A stretch of DNA of 64,000 nucleotides from Bactrocera neohumeralis (GCF_024586455.1 NC_065921.1:86364061-86428060), one strand, 5' to 3'; shown: positions 35,541 through 48,595, numbered from the stretch's first letter. The notes: generated from the letters alone by a model not told the origin. Translations and numbers: made by a program.

Positions 35541-37079
35541 TGCCTTCAATTTATACTTGCATGAGAAACGAGATTACCAACATAAGGTCATCGAGAGAAC
35601 CAGTGAGTAAGTTTTGGTCTATAATATCTATTTCAAGCCTTTAGAATCGAAGAGATATATTAATTTCATTATTGTTTTGGATATTCTAAGTTCTTGGAAA
35701 GCACTGAGCCAGGAAATCTTATAAAAACCCGTAGTCGTTAGTTTTGGAAACTGCCAAGTGTTCGGTTTCGGAAATTAGAAGTTGTCAGCAGCGGTGTTAG
35801 CTGTTACAAATATGTTGAAACACTTCATTATTCCAGACTTAACTTCATGGTTCTAAGATAATACGTATCAGCTTGGCAGTGAAATCAAGAAATTCTAAGC
35901 ACGGTGCGAAAACCCTTATATTGGAACAAAACTATATACCTAACTAATTAAATACCCTTATACCGGTTATACATACTATATATCATGGAAGTTTTCTCAA
36001 AGAGTTGTAAGACAAGGCTGATACGATTTTACCGGTAAGCAAAAAACATTTTTGGGTTTCTGTTTTCATGCTCAAATTCTGGTTCTAGACATTGAAGCAC
36101 TGTCACTTCGTTGACGACAAAATTGAGACTTCGTGATTCTCAGGAGCTGCAAGGAATTTTCTTCATACTTAACCTCGCCGTAGGGATCTTCTTGCGAAGT
36201 GTGTGTCATATATTCGGGTATGAATCTTTTCCGAAATCAAAAACTAACCGAACTTAGGCGGCTACTACGGCATATTTGCCAAAAAACACAAATATTTCAT
36301 TGCCCAATCTGAAATCTGAAATCCGAAATTCGTTTGCTTGACCACTGCAATTTATGATTGCTTAAATTTGCTGTAATTTCTGATATTCGGCATATTATTA
36401 ATAATCAAGTACTTAGCACACATTTTGCTGGTAATTAATATCGAATCGGTTGTCTCTGGGCAAACACTCATATTTTAACAGTACTTATATGGTTTGTGTA
36501 TGTGTGTGTGTGTTTGTAAATAAAATTTAATTGCTATCAGAAAACTACTCGATTGCGAAATTGTTGCTGTAAATTATGTACAAATAATTTATGCATATTT
36601 TCCATGTTTATATAATTGTGTGTAGGAAATTTAATTCCATGTTCATTGTCGATATACAATTTCTATAATTGGATTTTATCGATTTTCGTATGGAAGTGGA
36701 ATGCGAATGTAAATGTATGCACTATTGCACACAAACAAATGCACACACAAACACGAAGCATAGCAATGCAACGCACAAAAGTATGCTACGGCAGCAGTGA
36801 GTGACCTCAACGCACACAAACCGTTAAACTCCTACTCGCAGAGGTATGTAAAAACGAAATTTGTACTCATTTGTTTATGTGTTTATAGATATGTGTGTGT
36901 GTGTGGATAACGGTGTTAATCGAAACTTAAGTAACATAGTATATACATATAAAGTTTATGGGTGTAAACATGTTCATCACTTGAAACACAATTTAAAAAT
37001 GCTTTCAAAGGACTCATCCAAAGTAAAATACTCTGTTACTAAATTCTGTCAGTGATATAGAAATTAGTTCAACTCAACT
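35541..37079. other. Unique AT-rich DNA
   Basis: TG tract at about 36495-36513 and 36890-36904. No gene or transposon recognised. Confidence 0.5.
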
Positions 37080-37800
37080 ATAATCTGAAAAATAGAAATT
37101 TAATTTCCTTACTCTCACCGAGAAACGGACTATATCTTTGAGAACTGGTTTGTAACTAGTAACATAAGGAATAAATTCAATATAATTTACATCAGGAACT
37201 GAATTAGTTATCATTAGAATTATACAATATTAATATTATACTTGCTACTGCTTCAAAAAATACCTTAGATTAGGCTCTTAGTAGTTATTTTGCGACTAGA
37301 ATGTAACTAGTTTAAACTTTTTCCAACAAAAATCAATAAGTACTCAACTATATCGTATATTGTTCCACAAAAAATGCAATAGTTTCACATAAGCCTGGCT
37401 GACCTCTTCCGAACTAGTTTGTTACTAGTCGTTAAAAATGTATATACATATATACAATTTTTGATTAGAAAGGCTAAACCTTTTAAAACTATCAGTTTCA
37501 CATAAGCCTAACTGACCTTTTCCAAACTAGTTTGTAACTAGTGGACAAAAATGTAGATCTTTATAATTTTTGATTAGAAATTTCAATGATTTATTGAAAA
37601 AACCTAAAAATCAAACAAAAAGTCGACTAAACCTTTTTGGACTAGTTCGCGACTAGTTTACAACCAGCTGAGCTTAGCATATAAGTTACTATATCGGCGA
37701 TTTTCGTAGTTATGACTGAAATATGTGAAATATAGTGTGAATAACGTCTAACCTTTTTGAAACTAGTATGTAACCAGTTTCATAGTAAACCATAAGTGTT
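37080..37800. repeat. Degenerate tandem array (~115 bp) with a palindromic ACTAGT box
   Basis: A near-palindromic box, 'aactagtttgtaactagt' in its best form, recurs at 37144, 37295, 37412, 37525, 37641 and 37761; spacings after the first are 117, 113, 116 and 120 bp. Words such as 'taaacctttttgg' or 'tgaccttttcc' usually sit just upstream of the box. The units at 37383 and 37495 are closest, sharing 'tttcacataagcc' upstream and 'tttttgattagaaa' downstream. No frame is conserved. Confidence 0.8.
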
Positions 37801-39520
37801 GTATAAAGCCACTAAACACTGATAATAACAGAAATTGAAAGCAAATTAGTTGAGTTCTAAGAAAATAATCGTTACTAAAACTCATTATTTTGCCAGCAGG
37901 TTATTTTACAACTACAACGGTATTTTATCGTTCCAACTGTATGTATTTTGCGGCTACTTGGATTTGTAATAGTTACATTACGGTTATTAGTTTTGTTGTG
38001 ATTTTGCAGGGCAAAATGCGATTTAAAGTGTATACTGTGCTATAAATACGTCTGTGTGCCATACACACACACGCACACTCATGCACATATATAAAAACTA
38101 GTGCAATTTGTCGATATTGCCGCACAAGTAATGGTCCACAAATACAAACAGACACTTTAAGTGCCACTCACACTTTGCCACACCCACCCACTCCACACCT
38201 GTGGCGTCTGCTCTGGATTTGTCCTCCATGCAACGCTGCACTTCGTTGTGCCTTCCCCGTCACACACCTTTAAATAGCTCGCACATCCCGCCCGTCTGCT
38301 TTTCGCCCACGTGCAACGTCCATCGCACGAGCTGTCAACTTCAACTATTTATACGTCTCGCTGGACACTATTGGGGCAAGTTTAGGTCCGTGCAGCACCG
38401 TTATGTGCCACTTTTACTTGTTTTAGTAAAACACTTCACTCAATGCCCTGTCCGCTCGACACTTCCTCCACACATTCGTATGTATGTATGTATGTTGCCT
38501 CGACATTCGAGTGAGTGTCAAATATGCCATAACATTCGTACTTATCTAAATTGCTCTTGTACTGTTCAAATATTTACGCGTACAAATTAAAAGAATTATA
38601 CATACTTGTATTGAAGAATCGGTTCACCGAATGCAACGCGTGTATTTTGTACTTTAGTGTTTGTGTGAGTGTGTGCGTGTCTGTTTTGGGTTTTTCTTTT
38701 ATTATTTATTATCATACTGTTACCTTGATTTGTTTGCTTTCTGCTGGCTTTGTTTCGATTCGGTGGGAACAACATTGATTTGTACGATATTAAGTCCATA
38801 AAAAAGCTTTGATTATCTACGAAATGCGTTCGAACTTATGACATTACTGTGATTGTTCATTAATAGTTCGACGCCAGATTTTTAATCAACGATCATTTAA
38901 TTTGTTCATTTGTAATTCATAGTCCAAACAATTCAGGAAAGTCGTCATATCACCAAGAATAGATTCATTTTCCAAATGACCAAAATTAATAGAATTACAT
39001 GAGTGGATTATAATTAATGTGAGTAATATCTCTTACAACGCGTCTAATGCTTCAATTATGAGTTAAAGTGTTAAAAGTTGCAGAAAAAATGTGGTTCTTT
39101 GTTTGATCTAATTCCCACAGAGGTGGATCAGTAAACAATTCTTTTCAAATTTCTCTCTGAAACTTTTTTAGAACTTACATACAACCTTATAAAAAATGAG
39201 GTAAGAGCTTGATTTTGAAGGGAATGTATTCTATATATCTATATTTAGATTCATTACGATCTTCTCGATCTTATTTATAAAAATTGAAAATTTTCCGTAT
39301 TTTTCCATATGAACTTAAATATATGCTCTCCCGTTCAATTAAGCGGCACACTTGGTGTAAAATTTTGTAAAAACTTATTTTTTTTTAATTTTTTCATGTT
39401 CCGTTAGTTTAAGCCTTTATTTGTAACCTACTAAAATTTCAAATCGATATCTCAAATAGTTTTTGAGTTACAGCCATTTATAGGGCAGCACTCAGTTTTA
39501 TCAGCCCAATCAGTTCGTCT
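37801..39520. other. Unique DNA without a supported gene
   Basis: TATG run at about 38478-38495 and TG run near 38660-38680. The frame at 38201-38590 is not recognised. 39310-39520 is AT-rich and leads into the TTAA-bounded element. Confidence 0.45.
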
Positions 39521-40154
39521 TTAAGGGGTTACATGGGTTTACGGGCTTAAAAAAATTTTATTTTATTTTATTATCCTATTAAATTCTACACAACCTCTAG
39601 AATATTGTCCTAAATTTTCAAGTTGATACGAGTAATAGTTTCGGAGATACAGTCTTGATAACTTGTGCGCTCGAGGCAAGCTAGGCTAAGGGCGCCATCT
39701 CTAAGCACATCTTTTCTCGAAACTGTGTTTTTGAAGTCGGTTGGCAAGAAAACACTGAAACTATCTCTATTCTTGAAGGCTTCAACTAAGAATTTTTATC
39801 GATTACAAATTTTTGAATAAAAAGTCGCGATATTTTCACTGATGTTTAAATTCTTTGTAAAATTTTTGGCAGATATAAAAATCCAATTTTCAGTTGTTTT
39901 AACTAAAGCACGTGTTTTTTTTTTAGTTTAGATGATTTGTAAGTAGTTAACCTGTTTAACAAGGGGTCACTAGAAATGGCGTCGCACTGGGCAAGCTTAA
40001 AATATTTTTTCAAAAAATTTCAAAATTTCTTTGTTAATAGTGTATGTTTGTAACAATAAAAAATTCTAATTAAATATTTCGTTTTTTATATGAGAAAAAA
40101 GTTGTTGAAAAAAGGTTGTTTTTTCTCCGAGGCGTGGGTTTCCTTACCCCTTAA
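39521..40154 (+). mobile_element. TTAA-bounded dispersed element, copy 2 (both ends visible)
   Basis: Starts TTAA-GGGGTTACATGGG (39521) and ends TTACCCC-TTAA (40151-40154), so both edges have the TTAA and a GGGGT-type start; the inverted match beyond that is weak. Length is about 634 bp including the TTAAs. 39521 to about 40060 matches the reverse complement of 1-583. No coding frame. TTAA targets are typical of piggyBac-type elements, so a non-autonomous piggyBac-like element is possible. Confidence 0.6.
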
Positions 40155-41079
40155 ACGCGTAATCCTCAAGTTTGTTTTCTGTGTTTAGAATTTTAGTGTA
40201 AAATTCAACTTTTTGCAGCCGTTTTTTTCGATCGCAGGTCATGATACGGAATATATTTTGTAGTTTACCGAATTTTATTTTATTTTGAGATCTCATCCAC
40301 GGAGAAGGCCGAAATCACTGAAACAGTGGAGGAGCTCTTTTTTTAGCGATGACACAGATGAACTATTTCTCATATAATTCAAAGGATATTTAATTTTTTA
40401 TTTCAAAATTTTCACTGTTTTTGACATATATATAAATATACCCAAAAAATTTCAAAATAATCGAGAGATTCGTTTTTTAATTAAAAAATTTCCAAAAACA
40501 AAATTTTTGGGATGTCACAGTAGGTGTGCCCCTTTAGTCAAAATCTTGTTCAAAGTTTGGTCGTATGCATAATCTCTTGCAGTTTTCAAGCCGAAAATTT
40601 TTCCCAAAACGTTGTTTTAATATATGTATGTATGTATGTATTACCGTTACATTCTTGTGAATAATAACGTGCCAACTGAATATAGTTTTTTTTCACCACT
40701 TTTCTTGCCTGGCTTTTGTGCTTACCGTGTACTATATATTTTTCTTTTTTTTTTTACTGTCAATTCTGTTATATTATCGCTGAAATAATGTTTGCTTTAA
40801 ATGTTACAACTGTTGTTTGCAAAATATAACTGTCACACCAAAACTGTTTATCAAAAATAAAATGAGATTTCCACTGATGACTGTAAGGGCAAGCAAAAAC
40901 TTACTGTCCATTGAGGTAACATGCGGAAAGTTAAAGTATATTTTGTAGGTTAGGATGGTATTGTATGTATGGTTAGTATTCGCTGATTCTGCCATTTAAA
41001 TTTTGTGTAGAGGAGAGTATAGCATACATAATTTTATGAGTTGAGTCTTCTTTAAAGTTTTGATAAGGTTTATGTTTTA
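40155..41079. other. Unique AT-rich DNA
   Basis: Poly-T runs and a short TATGTATG tract near 40623-40640. No gene recognised. Confidence 0.5.
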
Positions 41080-41340
41080 AGCAGGTTTGTGAAAAAGTAA
41101 GGTTAGATTTAGCCGGAATCTCAAAAACTATCATCTAAGTCTTAGATTTTTATATACAGATATGAGAAAAAGAAAGGTTAGACTTATTCAGAATCTCATT
41201 AATGATAAGCCTTAAAGAAAAAGTAAGGTTGGGTTTATCCCCAATCTTAATTATCTCAGATTTTTATATCCAGATATGAAAAAAAGAAAGTTTAGGTTTA
41301 TCGACAATCTCAATAACTATCGTCTAAGCCCTAAAACTAT
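41080..41340 (+). repeat. Imperfect tandem repeat, units of ~50-75 bp
   Basis: The motif 'aaaaagtaaggttagattta' and variants appear near 41092, 41168, 41219 and 41281, each followed by 'ggaatctcaa(a/t)aact' variants and 'cttagatttttatatacaga' variants. The last units have lost pieces. Confidence 0.7.
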
Positions 41341-41589
41341 GGAACATAGCAGAAATTGTTGAGATTATTTTGCTTAATCAGTTGACTTGGTTTTGATGAT
41401 GATATTTTGCGCATAAATTCGAAACGGCGTGAACTTCTTGAATAATAATGTGTTTTGATCAGAATCAAAGCTAATTTTTCTATGGTTCTTAACCTCAACG
41501 AATAGAAATTTGTATTTCGTTTGATTAGGGTTGAATTGCTTGTGGTATATTTTGTCATTACAGGGCTGAACTCCTTTTAGGATTTCCTT

Positions 41590-41880
41590 TCCAAAAATAG
41601 TATTAAGAACAAAAATTCTATAACCGCGATTGTTCGAGGAATTAATTTCAGATTTTGATTCAAAACTTCTTTTAAGGGATTGGTGTTGTCTGTGAAGTGA
41701 TCTTTTAGGTTATCCTCCTCCGTTTTTTTTTAATTTTTCTCCAAAAAAGACAGACAACTGCTGGTCGAAAAATAGTATTAAGAACAAAAAATCTAGAGTC
41801 GTGGTTGTTCGAGGAATTAATTTCAGCTTCTGATTAAAAATTTCGTTGAGGCTTTTAGGGTTGTCAGGTTAGGTTATCTG
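41590..41880 (+). repeat. Local tandem duplication, ~175 bp apart
   Basis: 'aaatagtattaagaacaaaa' followed by 'gttgttcgaggaattaattt' occurs near 41595 and again near 41770. Similarity continues into 'ttttaggttatc' and 'gtcaggttaggttatctg'. Confidence 0.75.
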
Positions 41881-43649
41881 ATTTCACTTTTTTTTGAAAT
41901 TTTTGTGGCAATAATTAAGAACTTAGTAGGTATAACAACATTCTGTGCCATCACTGTCCATCGGAGCTATGCAACCCGTCAGTCTGTTTGCAGGATTGTG
42001 GACTTAACACTTTGACATCCCATAAAAAAACAACAAAAACACAAAACAAATATGATTGCAAAATAAGAGAGTATAACATGAAAGGAAATAAGATATAAGT
42101 ATATATAGTATAGATATATACATATATATGTATGTATGTGTGTATGGATATTGAAGTCAAAATGGGGGAGCACGCTGGTTGAATAAGCCAACAGGAATGT
42201 ATATATTTATAAAATGCCAGGAAACCACGGCGAGAGGAAATAAGGCAGCATTACAAAAGTCAATGAGCGAAAGCAAAAATGATATATTTGGAAATGTATG
42301 TATATATAGTACATATGTATGTATAAACAAACTCTAAAAAAAATGTGAAAAAGTCGCTAAAGTCAACAAGAACCAAATGTGGAACAATCCACCGAAAATA
42401 AACTGTAGCGCATCGGAGTTACAGATAAAACAGCAAACAACACACACACACACACAAAACACATACAAGCATACGAGCAACATGCACTTACTTGCAACAA
42501 AAACATAAGCAAACACAAATGCAAATACCAACAAACAAATAAACATTGGAGACGAAATGCTTGTATACAAACAACAAATGACATATCAATTGCATATCAC
42601 TGACACATGCGTACAAACACACACCCATACACATATTGTATATGCAATTGGTTGTATGACTAACTCGAAATTCAACTGGATCACTCGACTAGCTGTCTGA
42701 TTGCCACGCTGGCTGGCTGGCTAGCGCGCCAATTGAGCAGCATAGCGCTGAAAATCAGCGACTAGGCACGAACAACAACAACAACAACAATGTGTTGGCA
42801 AGCATAATGATGAATGCTACACGATAATGAGCTATGCGTTGCTCATAGCTGCTGCTATATGCAAGCGTTGATATGCTGGCTATGAGGCACACACACACAG
42901 AAACATGCAGCGTTGCACTTTACGGGTGTAGACATGCCTGGCAGCATATGCATGCGCGGGTAAGGCGGTAAGTTGGCGGCTGAGCACTTGATGAGCGTGT
43001 AAATGTGCGTTGCCAGCGCACAATTACAATTGCAATTGATAATCAAAATCATTGCTGTTTGTGTGTGTGCGTGCACACAACTGCCTCCAATTAAACACAA
43101 ACAGTGGGAAACAACAAAAACCGTGCCAATTATTGGTTTAGAGTCGAGCGCATGCATTCAATTATAATGAGCAAAAGTGAGTGAAGTGGAGTTGAAGCGT
43201 TGATGGGCATAGCGGCGTTGTAAGATGAATTACGATAAAAATTTTCACACATTTTCATAAATTTAGCGGAGTTTGTGTTGCTTTCCTGCTTGCGGTAAGT
43301 GGCACAGTGTGTTGTGTGATTTCGTAAGTGGGTATGTAAATGCATATCATATACTTGAATATACATCTATAAGTAAAGGGTTGTCTATACATGTGGTTGT
43401 CCGTGTTATGAGGATTGGGAATGCAACTAGTGATCAATTCGAAAACAATATTACTATGGGCAAAAAATAGTAAGACTTTTTAATTTAAATTTCGCGAGAA
43501 AACCTATCAACCATATATTATATTACCATATATTTATTTTCTAGGTTGCCAAATGTTAGATCAAAATAATCGCTATAGTATTTAGTGTACGCTTGTCTAT
43601 CTAAATTACATAAAGTGCATACGGTGATTTTTCGATTGAAGAAATTATT
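41881..43649. other. Unique DNA with microsatellites
   Basis: TATA/TATG tract at about 42100-42145, CA run near 42441-42458, CAA run near 42772-42790, and TGTG/CACA near 42888-42900 and 43059-43068. Frames are microsatellite translations. No gene supported. Confidence 0.5.
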
Positions 43650-44650
43650 CAGAATCAAAGAATTTCTATAAACTTTGTGTGCGGAATAAAATTTCTGGTG
43701 CCAACACGTTCAGAATTTCAGAAAAGGCCTTCGGTAATAATTGTTTTTCGCTAGCAAGCGTTTTTGATTGGTAAAAATTGTCCAAAATGGGTCAAGAACG
43801 CGTTGACGACAAACCACGTTCAGGACGGCCATCAATATCAACTGATGATCAACAGGTCAATGAAATAAAGAATTTGGTGCTCGAGAATCAACGATTAGCA
43901 GTGAAAGATCTTACTGGCATCGTTAGAATATCGGAAGGATTAATGAAAACCAAAAAAGAAAAGTGAATGCACGATTGGTTCCTAAATTAATTAAATTTTT
44001 CGAAAAACAGCGTCGCCTTAACGTCTGTGAAATAATGCTTTCCGACTACCAAGATGTCATAAAACTTATTACTACTGGTAATGAATCTTAGATCTATGCT
44101 TACGACCCAGAAGCAGGTGATGAAACGACAAAATATCATGACAAAGGTGAGGCGAAGCCGAAAAGCCACGTCAAAGCCGTTCAAAAATCGAGGTTATGTT
44201 GACAGTTTTCTTCGATTTTCGAGGTGTGATGCACTCCGATTACCTTCCAACCGGCCAAACTGTCAACAAGAATACTATTTGAGTGTTCTGCGTTGTTTAC
44301 GCGAAACTATTCGTAAAAAGAGGCTGAAATTATGGACCCAACAACTCACGGCTTTTGCACACGATAATGCACTGTCGCATACTGTATTGATCCTTCGTAT
44401 TTTCAGCCAATATTGTGCCTCAATCACTGTATTTGCTTGATTTAACTCCGTGTGACTTCTGACTATTCAGCAAACTCAGAGGACTGCTCCGAGGAAACCG
44501 TTTTGAGTCAATTGGAGGCTATTGAAGGCTATTCGAAAACTTGTCGTTAACAACTGTTTCGAGTGTTGGAAAAAACGTTGGCACAAGTATATTGGGGCAA
44601 AGAGGGACTACTTTGAGGGGAAGAACATAGATTTTGAAGAAAAAATTAAA
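43650..44650 (+). pseudogene. mariner-family transposase relic (lineage E)
   Basis: Almost full length but frameshifted. N-terminus: KISGANTF and KAFGNNCFSLASVFDW near 43690-43770, then RVDDKPRSGRPSISTDDQQ and LVLENQRLAVKDLTGIVRIS from 43799. About 43985-44060 reads FFEKQRRLNVC-like, then a first block TGNES where the aspartate is asparagine. About 44275-44310 gives YYLSVLRCLRETIRKKRLKL. The second block HDNALSHTVLILR is near 44360 and the third, LDLTPCDF, near 44440. The C-terminus runs to about 44640. Family members join the second and third aspartates by a D34D-type spacing, here disturbed by a frame change. Closest relative in the window: 53430-54330. Confidence 0.87.
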
Positions 44651-45379
44651 TTTTTTTAATTATGAACAAAGTTTTAATATTTTTTGCTCATAATGGTATA
44701 TCTTTAACCAATAAGACAGCCATTTGAGTCTGAAGTGCTTTGTAAATTTAACTTTCGCGCTTTCAAAGACTTTTTGAAGTATCTTCAACCTTTTACTTGC
44801 ACCTTCTGAAATTCATTAATGGTGAATATGTATATATTTTTTTTGCACTTTTATGTACTTAACTTTATTGATCTTTCCAAAGAAACGCATTGGGCAAACA
44901 TTTGCGACTATATAACCAATGACATGCTTTTTAAAGCAAAGCTTGTTACACTTTTGTTCGTAATAATTTCAAAAAAGTCTGAAATGCTTGTTTACAAAAG
45001 ATTGGCGGAGTAGAAAAAAAGAAATATGAACTGAAAGAGAAAATGTGGATTAAAGACTTATTTTTCTGTTAAACACTCTCGCCGTGCCTGCTCAATTACT
45101 GCGAAGCACCAGAGGATTCTCAAAAAATATATATGTATGTATATGGATGACTAGATTTTTGCGAGAAAATGGCGAAGAATGTCCTCCAGTTCTCAATTGA
45201 CACTAAGCGTGACGCATATTAATATATTTCAACCTCTTGAGATCCATGCAAAGCTAACAATAAATGTTAAATAAGAAATTCTTGAAATCGATAGATACCT
45301 TCATCTTTAACAATCTCGTAACAGAACTCAGAAAGAATTGCAAAATTGATAGTTTTTGACCTCGAAATAGCAAACCACA
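44651..45379. other. AT-rich spacer
   Basis: No gene recognised; the frame at 44819-45013 has no family motif. Confidence 0.45.
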
Positions 45380-46090
45380 AGGTGCGTTCCAAAATAAACA
45401 GGACTTAAAAAAAACAGAACAAATGGTTTTTTTGGGCAAAATCAATTTATTTTATTCAAAATAGTCTCCTTCTGCTTCAATATAGCTTTTTGCACGGTCC
45501 AAAAGCATGTCGAACGAGTGTTTTAGCTCGTTGGCCGGTATGGCCGCCAGTATGCCGGTGCAAGCCTTTTGAATGGCCTCAACGTCTGCATAACGTTTTC
45601 CTTTCATGGGCAAATGCTTTTTTCCGAAAAGGAGGAAGCTGCACGGTACCATATCAGGTGAATACGGGGAGTGGTTATTGGTTTAAATGTGATTTTTGGT
45701 CAAATAATCGTCATTCGATTGTTGGATTCTGAGAAAATTTTTGATCGTCAGTGAATTTGTACGGAACAAAATGCGCATACGCCTTTCGTTAGCCCAAATG
45801 TTCGGTCAAAATGCAATAAATCGATATTTTGGAGATGGTCAATTCCATTTCCATGAATTTCAATGATGTTTTCGGCTGATTTTTAATGAATTCACGCACA
45901 GTTTCGAAGGAATTTCGGTTGATCACGGATTTTGATTGGCTCACATGTTGATCGTCATTTATGTCCTCACGACCACTTTGAAAACGTTGAAACCACTCGT
46001 GCACTGCTCCGAGATAGGCAATCTTCACCATAAACTTGTTTCATCCATTGAAACGTTACGGTTTTTTATAAAGTTCAAAGGTTTCTGCAC
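45380..46090 (-). pseudogene. mariner-family transposase relic with central deletion (lineage G)
   Basis: On the minus strand, about 46040-45790 encodes the DNA-binding part: VHEWFQRFQSGREDINDDQH, then FETVREFIKNQPKTSLKFME, ELTISKISIYCILTEHLG. About 110 bp later comes the C-terminal end, about 45680-45452: SPYSPDMVPCSFLLFGKKHL, then KGKRYADVEAIQKACTGILA, IPANELKHSFDMLLDRAKS, ending EAEGDYFE. The whole catalytic centre between them is missing, and the third aspartate is serine (CSF). The C-terminal frame is otherwise open, suggesting modest age. No convincing inverted termini were found. Confidence 0.85.
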
Positions 46091-48114
46091 TAGTCTGTGT
46101 ATGTAGTATGTAACTATATAGAACTTAAAGTATATCAGCAGAGCTTTTGAAGTTTTAAAGAAAGATAGATAGTAATCCTCCATTAACATCAAAGTCAGCT
46201 GTATTTCCAGCCTCTCTTATTCAACCAATCAATTGCTTTGCTCAGCTAGGGCTTGCCTGTCGAGTGGCAAATCGAATAAGCAACTGGTATAAATCAAAAT
46301 TACCATCATTCAAAAGTAGGAATAGAATAAAAAGCAGTTACTATCTTGTGCTGTCGAAATTTCTGGACAAGATAGCAGAGCTGTGCTTAAACACAGCGAG
46401 AAAGGAAGTTAAAAATTGCAGAATTTTAATAAATTCCACATGAGGGTATCATATACTTCTTACTGGCGGTCAAATTATTCAATGAATTTTCTAAATAAAA
46501 ATTGATGGTTTGGTTTAATGATTTTTAAATGACATACTAAAATTTTCTCCAAAAATATGAAAGTTGTAGGTAATAAAAATAACTTTAATCGCCTATGCAA
46601 ATGAACTAATATAATTTTAATAATTTTATGATGGCACCAACAGCAGATAATGTGCAACAAAATTTCTATTGATTATAGGCAACAGTGTAATAAAATAGAA
46701 CAGCAAACAACATATAAATCTGTGAACCCTCCCAGTTAATTAAAAGCGTACGTGACATCCCGACAAACAATTTCGAAAACAAATTAAATCAACACAAAAA
46801 TTATTAATAAGCAATTACGCTATGTGATCCACATGCAACATGTAAATACAAATTTAGTTTGCGGCTCGGCTATGTAGATCACGCGCGGCCAAACACCCAC
46901 ACCCAGCTGGAACACGCACCGTCCGGAATGACAGCTGTTGCAATTGGCTAATAAACTTCGAAACTTTTATTACTAACGGATGCGCAGCTTGTATTTTAAC
47001 AAATTATGGATAAAGCAAAGGTGCATTTGTAACTAGTTTTCCTGGAAAGATCAATGTAGACTTGCAAGGCAATACAATTTCAATAAACACGAGCAACGCG
47101 TCTACAAATAAATAGTGATTTTATGATTTTCATGGGAAACGATTAAAATGATTTCATATCGTTTACGAAAAATTAATAAGCAAACATGGAAATCGTGTCG
47201 AGTGTACGCAAAGAGTTGGATTACTGATTGTTTATAGAGCGCAATGTAATAAGAGGGGGAAGGGGTAACAATAAGTCACTCACTTGCCTAGTTGAGCGTT
47301 GACGTACAAATCAAAACCGACGTCCAGCAGTCTGGCCCGAAAACGGAGAATCAAAACCAAACACTTAGGCATAGTGTGGGCTTATCTAATGAAGTTCTAT
47401 TGATAGCTATAACAATAAGTAAATAAACGCATGCATATACATATGTATATATACATATATACCATATCCATACATGTAAGTAAATGGTAATGGAAGTGTG
47501 ATTTCCTGTGCAGAACGGAATCGCAGCGGGTGTGCCGTGTGTGAGTAACCTCCTAAGTGAGATAGTAAAACCGTAGGACCGTTAGTTGGTTTGTGCAGTG
47601 CACACATACATATATACCATATATTTATCTATGTAAATACGCGTGTTTGTTGTCAATAAATCAATCACTTTAATGCTCGATAATTGAAGCCTTAATCGTA
47701 CTTGTTGAAGTTGTCAAGTAAATGCTTGTCTCTTATTATTTATATTTTTATTGTTTTTCATTGAGAAGAATTTCTAAATTAAGATTTTATTGAAATACTG
47801 CTTTTTAAATATTTTTAAGACAGCTGGCAGGTCTGAAATCCATTAAATAAGGATAATAGAGATTAAATTAAGTTTGAGAAGCATTTTCTTCTAAGAAAAG
47901 AGAATAACAAAAGCATGATTTAGAAATAAAAAGAATTTACTAAAGAGGCTGACTATATTTTCTTCTAAAGAACATAAACTGATTAGTTTCTTGACCTCGT
48001 CTCTCGTGCTATAGCGGACAAAAGTAGTGCGTATGCTCAGTATAACAACTCACTGATTCGCGTAGACTGCAATTATATTCTGATCATCTGTTTATTATAT
48101 AGGCTACATTCTTC
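46091..48114. other. Unique AT-rich DNA
   Basis: TATA/CATA tract near 47434-47475. A stretch at about 46262-46345 shows loose similarity to about 55455-55540 ('caactggtataaat' and flanks). No gene recognised. Confidence 0.45.
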
Positions 48115-48595
48115 TTATTCTTAGTTGTCGCAGATTATAGGGTCTCTCTTTTGGTGGTTTGGGCAGAACACACTTAAATTCCATTCGCCTGGCATGCTTT
48201 TGTCCGACCATAGTCTACAATGAAACTGATATATGCTCATTACCAGTTCTTCACAGCCGTATTTAAATAGATCGGTGGCAATCCATCGGCCTCCGCCGCT
48301 TTGTTGTTCTTCAGGTTCGTAATTGCTATTCGAACTCTTTCATGGTCAGACAATGGAACGGCCGCTCCATCGTCATCGATTGGGGAATCAGGTTCACTAT
48401 CTCCTGGTTAAGTTTTCAGTGCAATTCAGCAGGCTGTACAAGAGTTCCCTACAAAATTTCAGTATGCTCTGGGCATCAGTCACTAGATCACCTCTGAAGG
48501 TTCTACAAGAGTTTGCTCCGGTCTTGAAACCTTCTGTTAATCGCCGCAACTTTTCGTAGAATTTTCAAGCATTACTCCTTTCGGCCACCAAGTAC
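48115..48595 (-). pseudogene. RTE-like LINE: N-terminal reverse transcriptase fragment
   Basis: On the minus strand from about 48585: KFYEKLRRLTEGFKTGANSC then FRGDLVTDAQSILKF and LLYSLLNCTENL. After two stops it continues FPIDDDGAAVPLSDHERVRI then AITNLKNNKAAEADGLPP. The motif LKNNKAAGADGLP marks the start of RTE-type reverse transcriptases; here glycine is glutamate. After a deletion the end (REPYNLRQLRI) corresponds to the 'NYRGI' part. It ends without the catalytic YADD region. Confidence 0.82.
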
